From positions 1 through 64,000 of the forward strand of contig CBIHON010000014.1 in the NCBI GenBank assembly GCA_966211965.1: a stretch of DNA of 64,000 bases, in the 5' to 3' direction. The position numbers and the translations under genes are program-made. This document shows positions 7,098-16,135 of the stretch, piece after piece. This DNA is from CBIHON01 sp966211965. GTDB lineage: Bacteria > Pseudomonadota > Gammaproteobacteria > Burkholderiales > Burkholderiaceae_D. Within the stretch, counting starts at the first letter, position 1; the number at the start of each line of letters is the position of its first letter. Under the pieces are notes generated by a model. The model had not been told where the DNA came from. It saw only the letters and a program-made list of their open reading frames with translations, and searched no databases.

Positions 7098-7912
7098 CAC
7101 TTCCCCCCAAACATCCGCTTGAGCAGACTTGGTTTTTCGTATGTGGTGAATCGAAGCGGAACATCCTTTCCGAGGAAGCGCGAGACCACGTCTTCATAGG
7201 CTTCCGAAACGTCGGTGCCTTTCATGTGGATTGCCGGGTTGCCCTGGTTTGATGCATGCAGTACAGATTCCGATTCGGGGATGATGCCGATCATCGGTAT
7301 GCGTAAAATCTCCTGAACGTCGGTGTAGGAGAGCATCTCACCTGCCTCGACCCGTTTGGGGGAGTAGCGGGTGATCAATAGATGCTCCTTGACCGGCTCC
7401 CCGCCATTTTGCGCGCGGCGCGAGCGGGCCTGGATGATGCCGAGAATGCGGTCCGAATCGCGTACCGACGAGACTTCGGGATTGGTCACCACCAGCGCTT
7501 CGTCGGCAAACGCCAGCGCCATCAGGGCGCCGTGCTCGATGCCGGCAGGCGAATCGCAAACGATGTATTCAAAGCCCATCTTGATCAGATCGTTCAGTAC
7601 GCGTTCAACGCCTTCTTCGGATAATGCATCCTTATCGCGTGTCTGGGATGCCGGCAGGATGAAAAGATTTTCGCAATGCTTGTCTTTGATGAGCGCCTGG
7701 TGCAGGCTCGCTTCTTTATTGATCACGTTGATCAGATCGTACACCACTCGGCGTTCGCAGCCCATAATCAAATCAAGGTTGCGCAGGCCCACATCGAAAT
7801 CGAGCACGGCTGTTTTATGGCCGCGCAGGGCGAGGCCCGATGCAAAACTGGCGCTGGAGGTGGTCTTCCCGACACCACCTTTTCCGGACGTCACAACGAT
7901 GATTTTTGCCAC
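7097..7912 (-). CDS. minD: Septum site-determining ATPase MinD
   Basis: A 271-aa deviant Walker ATPase. A GTG at 7912 with AAGGAG upstream gives VAKIIVVTSGKGGVGKTTSS, the exact family N-terminus with signature lysine 11. LDFDVGLRNLDLIMGC (switch I), DSPAGIE (switch II) and the C-terminal amphipathic membrane helix (KPSLLKRMFGGK) are all present. ATP-bound MinD dimers bind the membrane and recruit MinC and MinE. Lies 125 bp after minC and overlaps minE. A longer in-frame upstream start is rejected. Confidence 0.96.
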   Translation of the reverse strand: MAKIIVVTSGKGGVGKTTSSASFASGLALRGHKTAVLDFDVGLRNLDLIMGCERRVVYDLINVINKEASLHQALIKDKHCENLFILPASQTRDKDALSEEGVERVLNDLIKMGFEYIVCDSPAGIEHGALMALAFADEALVVTNPEVSSVRDSDRILGIIQARSRRAQNGGEPVKEHLLITRYSPKRVEAGEMLSYTDVQEILRIPMIGIIPESESVLHASNQGNPAIHMKGTDVSEAYEDVVSRFLGKDVPLRFTTYEKPSLLKRMFGGK

Positions 7913-8037
7913 AAAAAGCTCCTTAGTTAATAAGTATTGCAGGCCAGGTCTGGCGCCGCCAAGGCGGCGCACTTTGCCTCGGACATATCGTCATGGCGGG
8001 ACAGACGATGGCCGTCTAAAAAATCAGTTACGAGAAA

Positions 8038-8808
8038 TCAGCTGCGGGAAACCGGATGCAAGGCCTGGATCTCGATGCGGTCGCCGACCCGGCGGACCTG
8101 GGTCGGATGACCCGGCACATTGGCGCCGAATCCGTTTTCAAATGTGCGATACACCCCGGCGATCGAGACCAGTTCCGCTTCCATGCTCATCGCAAAAATT
8201 CTTGATGCGGTATTGCCGGTAGCGCCCGCCAGCGCCCGGCCGCGCAAGGGGGCATAAATATGAATGCTGCCGTCGGCGATGAGTTCGGCGCCGTTGTTGA
8301 CGGCGGCCGTCACGATCAAATCGGCATTGCGCGCATAAATGCGCTGGCCGGCACGCACGGGTGTGTCGACGATCATGGTCTCCGATGGCGCAGCTGCCGG
8401 TTGTGCTGCTGCGGTTTCGTGGACGATTTCCACCGGCTGCTGCTGTTGTTGCTGTTGTTGCTGCTGTTGGGGTATTTCGCGCGGCTGGCTGACCGCATCC
8501 AGGCTCAGTCCGTGCGCGATGATATGTGCCTGCATTTCCGGTGCGGCGTTGCGCACAGCAACGGCATTGAGCCGGTAGGATTTCAGCAGGCTGATCAAGG
8601 CTGGCCAGTCGATATTGTTGGTGTGCGGATCGAGTGCGCCGACATCGACCACTGCAAATTCATCGTCGAAAAAATCCGGCGTGCCGCCCGTCATGTCGTT
8701 CAAGGCTTGATTCAGGATGCCCAGGTCCGATTGATGCAGAATCGCGGAAATAGCCACGACTGTCGATATTTTTATTTCGATAGGTTTCGGCGTTTGGCTT
8801 TTGGACAT
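8038..8808 (-). CDS. minC: Septum site-determining protein MinC, with polyglutamine linker
   Basis: A 256-aa MinC that inhibits FtsZ ring formation. The N-terminal FtsZ-binding domain (about 1-110) starts MSKSQTPKPIEIKISTVVAI; the C-terminal beta-helix domain (about 150-250) contains RIYARNADLIVTAAVNNGAE and ADGSIHIYAPLRGRALAG, the MinD-binding and dimer region. The linker between them holds eleven consecutive Gln coded by mixed CAG/CAA (8434-8466), which is unusual for MinC, and an Ala/Pro-rich segment. The ATG at 8808 matches the family N-terminus; the longer frame is not MinC-like. First gene of minCDE. Confidence 0.94.
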   Translation of the reverse strand: MSKSQTPKPIEIKISTVVAISAILHQSDLGILNQALNDMTGGTPDFFDDEFAVVDVGALDPHTNNIDWPALISLLKSYRLNAVAVRNAAPEMQAHIIAHGLSLDAVSQPREIPQQQQQQQQQQQPVEIVHETAAAQPAAAPSETMIVDTPVRAGQRIYARNADLIVTAAVNNGAELIADGSIHIYAPLRGRALAGATGNTASRIFAMSMEAELVSIAGVYRTFENGFGANVPGHPTQVRRVGDRIEIQALHPVSRS

Positions 8809-8908
8809 GGCAACTAGATTGGAAATACGCCTTGGCCGGGCTGCGGGATGGTCGATACAGGAGGCAATCCGGATGGCTGACGCATGGTGGTTGGTACACG
8901 AGGTCTGC

Positions 8909-8950
8909 AAAAAAAGAAAAGGCTGGCAGGCGCGGAGCCGGCTAGCCTTT
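8909..8950 (-). terminator. Terminator downstream of fusA, upstream of minC
   Basis: On the minus strand AAAGGCTAGCCGGC and GCCTGCCAGCCTTT pair with two mismatches around a short loop, followed by CTTTTTTT. It lies 101 bases before the minC start and 288 bases after the fusA stop, so it separates the two transcription units; an attenuator for minC is an alternative. Confidence 0.75.
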
Positions 8951-9237
8951 GTGCTCTTCATTATCTAAACAGCGCAACGGGCATATCACAGACCGTCCCA
9001 AAAAGTCGCATTATACATGCTGATCAGGTGGTCTTTGTTATGGCTTTGGCCAGTTATTTACGCGGGCGTTGTTTGGCTCCCGGCCTGGATTCTTGCGGCT
9101 TGCCGGCATGCATCCCGGCCGCAGCGGCATGCTGGCGGGGGCTGCCGCGGAGTGATTCGCTTTGAAGGTGCTGCCGATCCATTATGCAGACCAGCCGGAT
9201 CGCCTCGCTGCAGTCCATACGATCAAGCGCGACGAGG
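8951..9237. other. Gap between fusA and its downstream terminator
   Basis: About 290 bp without a supportable gene. Plus-strand frames here have no ribosome site and end as antisense to fusA. It contains GC-rich inverted runs (GCCGGCATGC) of no clear role. Confidence 0.4.
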
Positions 9238-11358
9238 TCAGTGCCTCATTCTCACGCCGCTCTTTGCATTGACTACCGCGTCGGCAACGGGGGACGGCGC
9301 TTCACTGTAATGCTTGAATTCCATCGTATAAGTCGCGCGTCCCTGGGTCAGCGAGCGCAGCGTGGTCGAATAGCCGAACATCTCGGCCAGTGGCACTTCG
9401 GCACGGATCGACTTGCCTGCGCCGCCCGGGATGTCGTCCATGCCTTGGATCATGCCGCGGCGCGCCGACAGGTCGCCGATCACGTCGCCCATTTTTTCTT
9501 CCGGCGTTTCCACCTCGACCGCCATCATCGGCTCCAGCAAGACCGGGCCGGCCTTGCGGCAGCCGTCCTTGAATGCCATTGAGGCCGCCATGCGGTAGGC
9601 GTTTTCGTTCGAATCGACTTCATGGTAGGAGCCGAAGGTCAGCGTCACCTTGACATCCACGACAGGATAGCCGGCCAGCACGCCCGAGGGCAGGGTTTCC
9701 AGCACGCCTTTTTCGACTGCCGGGATGAATTCGCGCGGCACCAGGCCGCCCTTGATCGCATCGATGAATTCGAAGCCCTTGCCGGGCGGCTGCGGCTCGA
9801 TCTTCAGCACGACGTGGCCGTATTGGCCGCGTCCGCCGGTTTGCTTGATGAACTTGCCCTCGCTGGCTTCGCAGACCTTGCGTATGGTTTCGCGGTAGGC
9901 CACTTGCGGCTTGCCGACGTTGGCATCGACATGGAATTCGCGCCGCATCCGCTCCACCAGGATTTCCAGGTGCAGCTCGCCCATGCCGGAGATGATGGTC
10001 TGGCCCGATTCTTCATCGCTGGTGACGCGGAAGGAGGGATCTTCCTGGGCCAGTCGGTTCAGTGCGACGCTCATTTTTTCCTGGTCGGCCTTGGTTTTTG
10101 GTTCCACCGCTTGCGAAATCACCGGCTCCGGAAAGACCATGCGCTCCAGCGTGATCACGGCATTCGGATCGCATAGCGTGTCGCCGGTGGAGGCTTCTTT
10201 CAGGCCGACCGCCGCCGCAATGTCGCCGGCATGGACTTCGCTGATTTCGGTGCGCTGATTGGCATGCATCTGCAGCAGGCGGCCGATGCGTTCCTTCTTG
10301 TCCTTGACCGGGTTGTAGACGGTATCGCCGGAGGCCATTACGCCGGAGTAGACGCGAAAGTAAATCAAATGGCCGACGAAGGGATCGGTCATGATCTTGA
10401 AAGCCAGCGCGGAAAATTTTTCGTCGTCGGCGGCGCGTCTTTCGACCATCTTGTCGTGGGCGTCATGTCCGGTGACTGGCGGGATGTCGGTCGGCGCCGG
10501 CAGGAAATCGATCACCGCATCGAGCAAGGCTTGCACGCCGCGATTCTTGAACGCGCTGCCGCACAGCATCGGCACGATTTCGCCGGCGATGGTGCGCTTG
10601 CGCAGCGCGGCCTTGATTTCCGCTTCGGTCAGCGTGGCACCATCCAGGTATTTTTGCAGCAGCTCTTCGCTGGTTTCGGCCGCCGCTTCGATCATGCGCT
10701 CATGCCACTCCTGTGCGCTGGCTTGCAGCTGAGCCGGTACCTCGATGTATTCGAACCGCACGCCCTGCGTCGCATCGTCCCACATGATGGCCTTCATCTT
10801 GATCAAGTCGACCACGCCATGGAAATTCTCCTCGGCGCCGACCGGGATCTGCACCGGAATAGGGTTGCCCTTGAGACGTTCGCGGATCTGTTGATGCACC
10901 CGGAAAAAATCGGCGCCTACCCGGTCCATCTTGTTGACGAAGGCCATGCGCGGCACCTTGTATTTGTTGGCTTGACGCCAGACGGTTTCGGATTGCGGCT
11001 GCACGCCGCCGACAGCGTCATACACCATGCAGGCACCGTCCAGGACGCGCATCGAGCGCTCGACTTCGATCGTGAAATCCACGTGCCCGGGCGTGTCGAT
11101 GATGTTGATGCGGTGCTCCGGATAATTGCCGGCCATGCCTTTCCAGAAGCAGGTGGTCGCGGCCGAGGTGATGGTGATGCCGCGCTCCTGTTCCTGCTCC
11201 ATCCAGTCCATGATCGCCGCGCCGTCATGCACTTCGCCCAGCTTGTGGCTGACGCCGGTGTAGAACAGGATGCGCTCGGTGGTGGTGGTCTTGCCGGCGT
11301 CGATATGCGCACTGATGCCGATGTTGCGGTAGCGCTCGATAGGGGTTTTGCGGGTCAC
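9238..11358 (-). CDS. fusA: Elongation factor G
   Basis: A 706-aa translation GTPase driving ribosomal translocation. A GTG at 11358 with AGAGGA upstream gives the family start TRKTPIERYRNIGISAHIDA. G1 AHIDAGKT, G3 DTPGHVDF and G4 NKMD are intact, followed by domains II-V through GYSTTLRSLTQGRATYTMEF at full length. No rpsL, rpsG or tuf gene lies beside it, so this copy is outside the str operon and is probably a second EF-G paralog, as several Burkholderiales carry two. A terminator-like hairpin follows about 290 bp downstream. Confidence 0.93.
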   Translation of the reverse strand: MTRKTPIERYRNIGISAHIDAGKTTTTERILFYTGVSHKLGEVHDGAAIMDWMEQEQERGITITSAATTCFWKGMAGNYPEHRINIIDTPGHVDFTIEVERSMRVLDGACMVYDAVGGVQPQSETVWRQANKYKVPRMAFVNKMDRVGADFFRVHQQIRERLKGNPIPVQIPVGAEENFHGVVDLIKMKAIMWDDATQGVRFEYIEVPAQLQASAQEWHERMIEAAAETSEELLQKYLDGATLTEAEIKAALRKRTIAGEIVPMLCGSAFKNRGVQALLDAVIDFLPAPTDIPPVTGHDAHDKMVERRAADDEKFSALAFKIMTDPFVGHLIYFRVYSGVMASGDTVYNPVKDKKERIGRLLQMHANQRTEISEVHAGDIAAAVGLKEASTGDTLCDPNAVITLERMVFPEPVISQAVEPKTKADQEKMSVALNRLAQEDPSFRVTSDEESGQTIISGMGELHLEILVERMRREFHVDANVGKPQVAYRETIRKVCEASEGKFIKQTGGRGQYGHVVLKIEPQPPGKGFEFIDAIKGGLVPREFIPAVEKGVLETLPSGVLAGYPVVDVKVTLTFGSYHEVDSNENAYRMAASMAFKDGCRKAGPVLLEPMMAVEVETPEEKMGDVIGDLSARRGMIQGMDDIPGGAGKSIRAEVPLAEMFGYSTTLRSLTQGRATYTMEFKHYSEAPSPVADAVVNAKSGVRMRH

Positions 11359-11617
11359 GATGATTTCCTCTTGGAAGTTCAGGCGCACTGACACGTGTTA
11401 CGCCTCGTGCACCGTTTCGTGTTGACGGCACTACGCGGATTTAATTCCGCGAGGATTCGGACGGACGATTAAATCTTGCCGCATTGCTTTTGCGCATGCC
11501 CAAAGTCCACTATGTGGCAGTGAAATGCCCTTTGTCCCGCCAGGCCATCAATTGGCCGCTGCAGTCGCTGAGACGGCTGATTCCCGGCCAGCGGCCAGCG
11601 ATATCGCCACCGTCGAC

Positions 11618-11638
11618 TAGAGCCTGAACAGGTTCTTA
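11618..11638. repeat. Collapsed palindromic repeat (ends only)
   Basis: TAGAGCCTG-AA-CAGGTTCTTA is an 8+8 inverted repeat made of one left-end type (AGAGCCTG) joined to one right-end type (CAGGTTCT) with no interior. It looks like two ends of the larger elements fused after loss of the middle. Confidence 0.6.
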
Positions 11639-11740
11639 CAAGGTTTCACGCAGATCACCGATTGCAGTAAAGACGTGATTCGCAAAATCCTATGTTCATG
11701 GGATGGCGGCAATAATCAAATCCCACAATAATGGCGCCTC

Positions 11741-11902
11741 TTAGAACCTATGCCGGTAGGGAGCGCGCCCGGATTGCAGCCCATCGGAAGCGGGGGCGGT
11801 GTTGGTCGTCGTAGCATGGCTCGCCATGCGTCCCACTCCCGTCTTGCCCGCGCTCCTGACGGACCGCAATCCGGGCGCGCTCCCTGCTGGCATAGGTTCT
11901 TA
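11741..11902. repeat. Palindromic element D, 162 bp
   Basis: Starts TTAGAACCTATGCC and ends GGCATAGGTTCTTA. The arms pair over 35 positions with two exceptions, and both exceptions would be G-U wobbles in a plus-strand transcript. The middle contains GCATGGC-TC-GCCATGC (11814-11829), a perfect central hairpin, then TCCCACTCCC. No ORF with a start signal spans it. It ends 66 bp before the VOC gene. Confidence 0.88.
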
Positions 11903-11968
11903 ATCGTGGCTGTGCGCACCGCAAGCCGCGCCGGTTGTCTTCTCTAAAAACAAGATTTGAAAGAGCAC

Positions 11969-12598
11969 ATGAACCCCATGCTTTCGACAAACCCTGCGGT
12001 TTTTTTTCATGCCGATTCCATTCCCTCTCTTCAGCTTGGGCCGATCGATCACTATACGATCGTGGTCCCCGATGCAGAGGCCTCCGCGCGCTTCCACGTC
12101 GAGATGCTTGGCTTTGAATTCGTCCGGATTCAGAAGATCAATACCGGCACCGCGCCGCAAGGCGAGTACGACATGCTCAATTACATCGTGCAAATTCCTG
12201 CTTCGCCCGGACGGGTTTGCGTCATTACCGAAGGCTTGACCGAGGCCTCGGTGTTTTGCCAGTACATGAAAAAATACGGTCCCGGCATCCATCACATCGC
12301 CTACCAGGTTCCGGATCTGGAGCAAGCGCTTCAGACCTTGCGCCGCTGCGGCTACAAAACCACTTCCGACGAGATTTTGCAAGATCCCTTGACCGGGCTG
12401 CGCCAGGTTTTCATTGCGCGCGAATATGCCGGGTATTTTATTGAGTTGCTGGAACGCACCGAAGCGGCGCAAGGCGGTGTTTTCACGGACCACAACATGA
12501 GTGCGCTGGCGCACTCGATCGTTGATTACCTCGACCTGCCGGCCGATATCCGTGCGCATGGTGCACGGGCAAAAGAGCCTTGCGAAGTGCCGGCGTGA
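11969..12598 (+). CDS. VOC-family (4-hydroxyphenylpyruvate dioxygenase-like) protein
   Basis: A 209-aa protein. Residues about 25-165 carry a vicinal-oxygen-chelate fold: GPIDHYTIVVPDAEASARFH (first metal His), PGIHHIAYQVPDLEQAL (second His) and a Glu near the end of YAGYFIELLER, the usual 2-His-1-carboxylate set. The half-length resembles the C-terminal catalytic half of HPPD/hydroxymandelate synthase rather than glyoxalase I. The ATG at 11969 was preferred over a TTG four codons earlier. Its stop overlaps the GTG of the following oxidase gene (GTGA), so both are one operon. Substrate unknown. Confidence 0.72.
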   Translation: MNPMLSTNPAVFFHADSIPSLQLGPIDHYTIVVPDAEASARFHVEMLGFEFVRIQKINTGTAPQGEYDMLNYIVQIPASPGRVCVITEGLTEASVFCQYMKKYGPGIHHIAYQVPDLEQALQTLRRCGYKTTSDEILQDPLTGLRQVFIAREYAGYFIELLERTEAAQGGVFTDHNMSALAHSIVDYLDLPADIRAHGARAKEPCEVPA

Positions 12599-14013
12599 GT
12601 GCCGCAATGCAAGAGCTCGTGCCGCATACGGACACCGGCGATGCCGCGCTTGAATCGGCGGCCTGCGATTTTGGCGGCATTGTGCATGCACGGCCGTCGG
12701 CGGTTATCCGGCCACGTTGTGCGGAAGAGATTGCCGATGTGGTGCGCTACGCTCGTGCCCATGGCATGAAGATCGCGGCGCGCGGCGTTGGCCATAGCGC
12801 AGGCGGACAGGCGCAGGTCGACGGAGGCCTCGTCATCGACATGAGCATGTTGAATCGTATCCATCGCGTCGACCTCGATGCGCGCTATTTTGACGCCGAT
12901 GCCGGTGCGCGTTGGACAGATGTGATGTCGGCCGTTACGCCGCTCGGCTGGACGCCGCCGGTGGTTACCGATTGGCAGCATTTGACGGTCGGCGGGACGC
13001 TCTGCGTCGGCGGCGTCGGATCGCAAAGCTTTCATAAAGGCATCCAGACCGACGCTGTCATTGAATTGCAGGTCGTGACCGGTACCGGTGAACTTGTCGT
13101 ATGTTCGCGCACGCGGAATCAGGATTTGTTCGATGCGGTGCGGGCCGGACTTGGCCAGTTCGGCATTGTCGTGCGCGTGCGGATGCGCATCGAGCCTGCG
13201 CCCTCGGCGCTTACGCTGCATCATCTGGTTTATGACGACTTGGGGGCATTCTTCGACGATGTCGAAAAGCTGGTTGGGGAGCGCCGCTTCGATGCCTTGC
13301 TGGCGCACGCTGTTCCCAATAGGGCGGATGCGCTTGCCGCCAGTATCGGCGCCGGCTTCCTCCCTGCTCTTCACGCCGGTGCGACGCCGGGAAACGGCTG
13401 CTGGCTCTACGATCTCGAAGCGGTGCATTATCACGGCGTCCGGCCTGCGCCGGTACTCGACGATCTGCGGATGTTGCGCAATACCTATGTTGCGCAGGAA
13501 TTTAGCTGGACCGATTACATCCATCGGTCGCCGCCGATTGTCGAACGCGACAAGCGCGAGGGCATGGCTCCGCATCCTCAATTCATGATGGTCGTGCCGG
13601 GGCCGGCGATCAGGCAGTGGGCTGCACGCGTGATGGCGGAGGTGTCGCCGGAAAGCATGGGCGGCGGTCCGGTGCTCTTGATCCCCATTGCGCGCGATGC
13701 GGCGCTCACGCCCCTGCTTCGTGCGCCGGACACGCCGCTGGTCTGGCTGTTTGGCTTGATTCCCGCCGCTCCCGATGCGAAACAGCTTGCCGGGATTCTG
13801 GCTCGCAACCTGCGCATGTATCCCGAAGCGCGTGCCGCCGGCGCCTATCGCTACCCCTGCGATTCGCTGCCCTTGCCCCGCGGCAGCGAAGGGTGGGCGG
13901 ACCATTTCGGCCCGCTCTGGGAGCGCGTGCTCGACTGGAAGAAACGGTTTGACCCCGACCATCTGTTCGCGCCGCGTCTTATGATCTTTGACAGTCAGGC
14001 TCTCTCCGATTGA
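12595..14013 (+). CDS. Cytokinin dehydrogenase-like FAD-linked oxidase
   Basis: A 472-aa enzyme (GTG at 12595 by overlap; ATG at 12607 also possible). The FAD-binding PCMH domain has ARGVGHSAGGQAQVDGG, where His67 of GHS is the residue that carries covalent FAD in plant cytokinin dehydrogenases; LTVGGTLCVGGVG and VVTGTGELVVCS then LGQFGIVVRVRM follow the same order as in that family. The C-terminal half (SWTDYIHRSPP, GGPVLLIPI) fits the substrate cap. No signal peptide, so cytoplasmic. Members oxidise N6-substituted adenines or related amines and alcohols. Family fairly sure; true substrate unknown. Confidence 0.75.
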   Translation: MSAAMQELVPHTDTGDAALESAACDFGGIVHARPSAVIRPRCAEEIADVVRYARAHGMKIAARGVGHSAGGQAQVDGGLVIDMSMLNRIHRVDLDARYFDADAGARWTDVMSAVTPLGWTPPVVTDWQHLTVGGTLCVGGVGSQSFHKGIQTDAVIELQVVTGTGELVVCSRTRNQDLFDAVRAGLGQFGIVVRVRMRIEPAPSALTLHHLVYDDLGAFFDDVEKLVGERRFDALLAHAVPNRADALAASIGAGFLPALHAGATPGNGCWLYDLEAVHYHGVRPAPVLDDLRMLRNTYVAQEFSWTDYIHRSPPIVERDKREGMAPHPQFMMVVPGPAIRQWAARVMAEVSPESMGGGPVLLIPIARDAALTPLLRAPDTPLVWLFGLIPAAPDAKQLAGILARNLRMYPEARAAGAYRYPCDSLPLPRGSEGWADHFGPLWERVLDWKKRFDPDHLFAPRLMIFDSQALSD

Positions 14014-14145
14014 ATCGGCATTGCCTCTAAGCTCGGCTTTATCCCTTTGCAGTTGCCTGTTTCGAACCAATCTAAGCCGCGGGTTCAAAAATACCTGATG
14101 CTTGCTTTTTTTCGGGGAGAAAGGGGGCAGATGGATAAAGTCCAG

Positions 14146-15855
14146 CTAAGGCAAGGTGCACAAGACCGTTCCCTCACCGACCCAGCCTTGCTGTTGCATG
14201 CTGCGATAAACCTGGCGGCTGGTGGTGTAGCGATGGTTGGAATTGTTGTGCGCGAAGTCATTGTTGTAGACCCGGTACACCGGTATGTGGGTCGCGGCGC
14301 AGCCGTCGCTGCCGGACTCGAAAGCGGTGAAGGCCAATCCCTCGTACACCCAGCCCGGATCTTTCTTGACCTGTTCGCATTCCGGTCCTGCCATCGCATA
14401 GAAGTGCGAGTTTGGCCCGAGCCGCACTCCCAAGGCATTGGGCGCGGGATTGCCGTAAAACCGGCAAATCGGCGTGCCTGAGCCCGCGGCCGAGGTGAAG
14501 CTGTAACCGCTCTTCTGCCATCCCGGTCCAGCGCGGCCGGCTTCGATATCCGCCATTTCGCCGGCGCCCGAAGTGACGAAATAATGCTTCAGCGTAGTGT
14601 TGTAATACTCCGCAACCAGCGGCAGATTGCTGCCGCTGGGCGCGGTGTAATCGATGTGCAGGCTGTCGGGCGCTCCGCCGCTGACCTGGTTCGTCCTGGC
14701 GAGCTTGACGCGCGCCGCTGGCATGCCATGCAGGTGCGCATCGAAAAACGTCAGGGACCAGGTGAAAATATCCGGCAGGTCCGCGGGGCGAAGCTGATGC
14801 GGCAAGCCGTCGATTGCCACCACATAGCGCGAGCCCGCCATGTGGTTGACTCCTTGTTCGGTCATGTCGATCGGCGCCGTGGTGTCGGCGGTGCCGGAGA
14901 TCGCCATGAAAGGCATCGTCATGCCGTTTACGCCATCCTCGTCGTCGCCGAATGCGGGCAGCAGGCGCTGGCCGAAATACGGCACATAGCCGACAGCCGC
15001 AGAGAGGCGCTTGTCCTGCATCACCCGGGCTGAACGCAGCCGGGGGATGGCGGCGGTGGTCAGTTCGGCGCCGGCAAACAGCAACAGGGTTTCGCCGCCC
15101 AGGCTGGTGCCGAAGCCGCCGATGCGGCTGGGATCGACATGATCGCGAAAGTCGGGGTGCGCCAGCAGCGTATCAAGCATCGCCCGCAGCGAAAGCGGAC
15201 GGACCGCCTGCATCTCGACCAATTCTGCAAAACCGCCGCCGAAGAACACGCGCGCTACATCGCCCAAGCCACCATAGTGAACATTCGCGAAGCGCGGGTC
15301 GCCGTGAAACGGCATCGCCACCACGTAGCCATAGCTGGCAAAGCGGGTGATGGTTTCCAGATAGCCTTCCGTCAGGGGACTGGCACCCAGGCCGTGCGAG
15401 TACAACAGCACGGGGTAGCGTTGCGCGGCATCGGCCCAAAGCGGCCGGTCGGCGCCGCGTTGCATCTTCGGAACCAGGCGATTGCCGGCCGCATTGATCG
15501 GGTAGTCGGCGCGCGTGTTGTCAGCGGAAGTCGGATAACAAACCATTGCGGCATACGGAATTTGTCTGCCTTGCTGGTTTGGGTACATGCTGGAATCATT
15601 AGGAACCGGCAGCGTAAATAAAAAGGCGCTTTGCGGTTCGCTCAGCAGGCCGGTGATGTAGTAAGCCGGGCTGCCTTCCCAATAGGCTTCACGGGCATCG
15701 TCGGTGGCGGCGCGGTTGAAATCCTGGGCCACGTTGGAACAAGCCACTGGATAGGGGCCGGGACCGACCGGCGGCACGATGCCCATCGGGTCGGCTGAGG
15801 CGGCGTGCGCCAGCAACAGCAGCGCCGTACCCGTCAGGATGTGCAACAGATTCAT
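14146..15855 (-). CDS. Secreted alpha/beta hydrolase with C-terminal DUF5648-type repeats
   Basis: A 569-aa exported protein. MNLLHILTGTALLLLAHAAS then ADP is a signal peptide. The hydrolase domain (about 140-400) has the oxyanion motif LLYSHGLGASP, the nucleophile elbow GFGTSLGGE (Ser near residue 250), an Asp in GTADTTAPID and a His in GLPHQLRP, close to platelet-activating-factor acetylhydrolase/dienelactone hydrolase types. From about 425 the pattern EYYNTTLKHYFVTSGAGEMA, GPGWQKSGYSF and repeated CRFY/VYRVYN blocks match the DUF5648 lectin-like repeat found on secreted bacterial enzymes. Convergent with the oxidase gene. Substrate unknown. Confidence 0.75.
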   Translation of the reverse strand: MNLLHILTGTALLLLAHAASADPMGIVPPVGPGPYPVACSNVAQDFNRAATDDAREAYWEGSPAYYITGLLSEPQSAFLFTLPVPNDSSMYPNQQGRQIPYAAMVCYPTSADNTRADYPINAAGNRLVPKMQRGADRPLWADAAQRYPVLLYSHGLGASPLTEGYLETITRFASYGYVVAMPFHGDPRFANVHYGGLGDVARVFFGGGFAELVEMQAVRPLSLRAMLDTLLAHPDFRDHVDPSRIGGFGTSLGGETLLLFAGAELTTAAIPRLRSARVMQDKRLSAAVGYVPYFGQRLLPAFGDDEDGVNGMTMPFMAISGTADTTAPIDMTEQGVNHMAGSRYVVAIDGLPHQLRPADLPDIFTWSLTFFDAHLHGMPAARVKLARTNQVSGGAPDSLHIDYTAPSGSNLPLVAEYYNTTLKHYFVTSGAGEMADIEAGRAGPGWQKSGYSFTSAAGSGTPICRFYGNPAPNALGVRLGPNSHFYAMAGPECEQVKKDPGWVYEGLAFTAFESGSDGCAATHIPVYRVYNNDFAHNNSNHRYTTSRQVYRSMQQQGWVGEGTVLCTLP

Positions 15856-16135
15856 GGAAGAGAAGCAGGAGTAAAGAGGAGAAATCATTATAGTCTCGTG
15901 CGGTAATTTTTATTCCGGGAAATGCAGTATGAAGACGCAAGCATGCCGCTATTCCGTCCATTGAAAAATCAGTAAGTTCAATTTCTCTGCATAAAAATTA
16001 TCCTGACATGAGCCGGCAAAAACGAGGCAAACTATGGGCTGAATATTTCGGATATGCTGAAGCCTTGCAGATCGATCTATTCGAACGCAGATGCTGTCCA
16101 AGCAAAGCTCGCAAGTTCCAATTGGGAGAGAGACT

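Larger units (their letters stand above)
11359..11968. other. Intergenic region with two palindromic repeats
   Basis: About 610 bp with no supportable gene between fusA and the VOC gene. Its main contents are the short inverted repeat at 11618 and the 162-bp palindromic element at 11741. The rest includes the fusA promoter region, which I could not resolve. Confidence 0.5.

Noticed and set aside
8884..9310. Two overlapping plus-strand frames with hydrophobic starts
   Set aside because: They overlap the fusA terminator and then the fusA 3' end antisense; no ribosome site.
10231..11391. 386-aa plus-strand frame
   Set aside because: Antisense of fusA in high-GC DNA; fusA matches its family throughout.
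12526..14088. 520-aa minus-strand frame
   Set aside because: Antisense of the FAD oxidase gene, which carries clear motifs; the antisense text is Arg/His-rich and unstructured.
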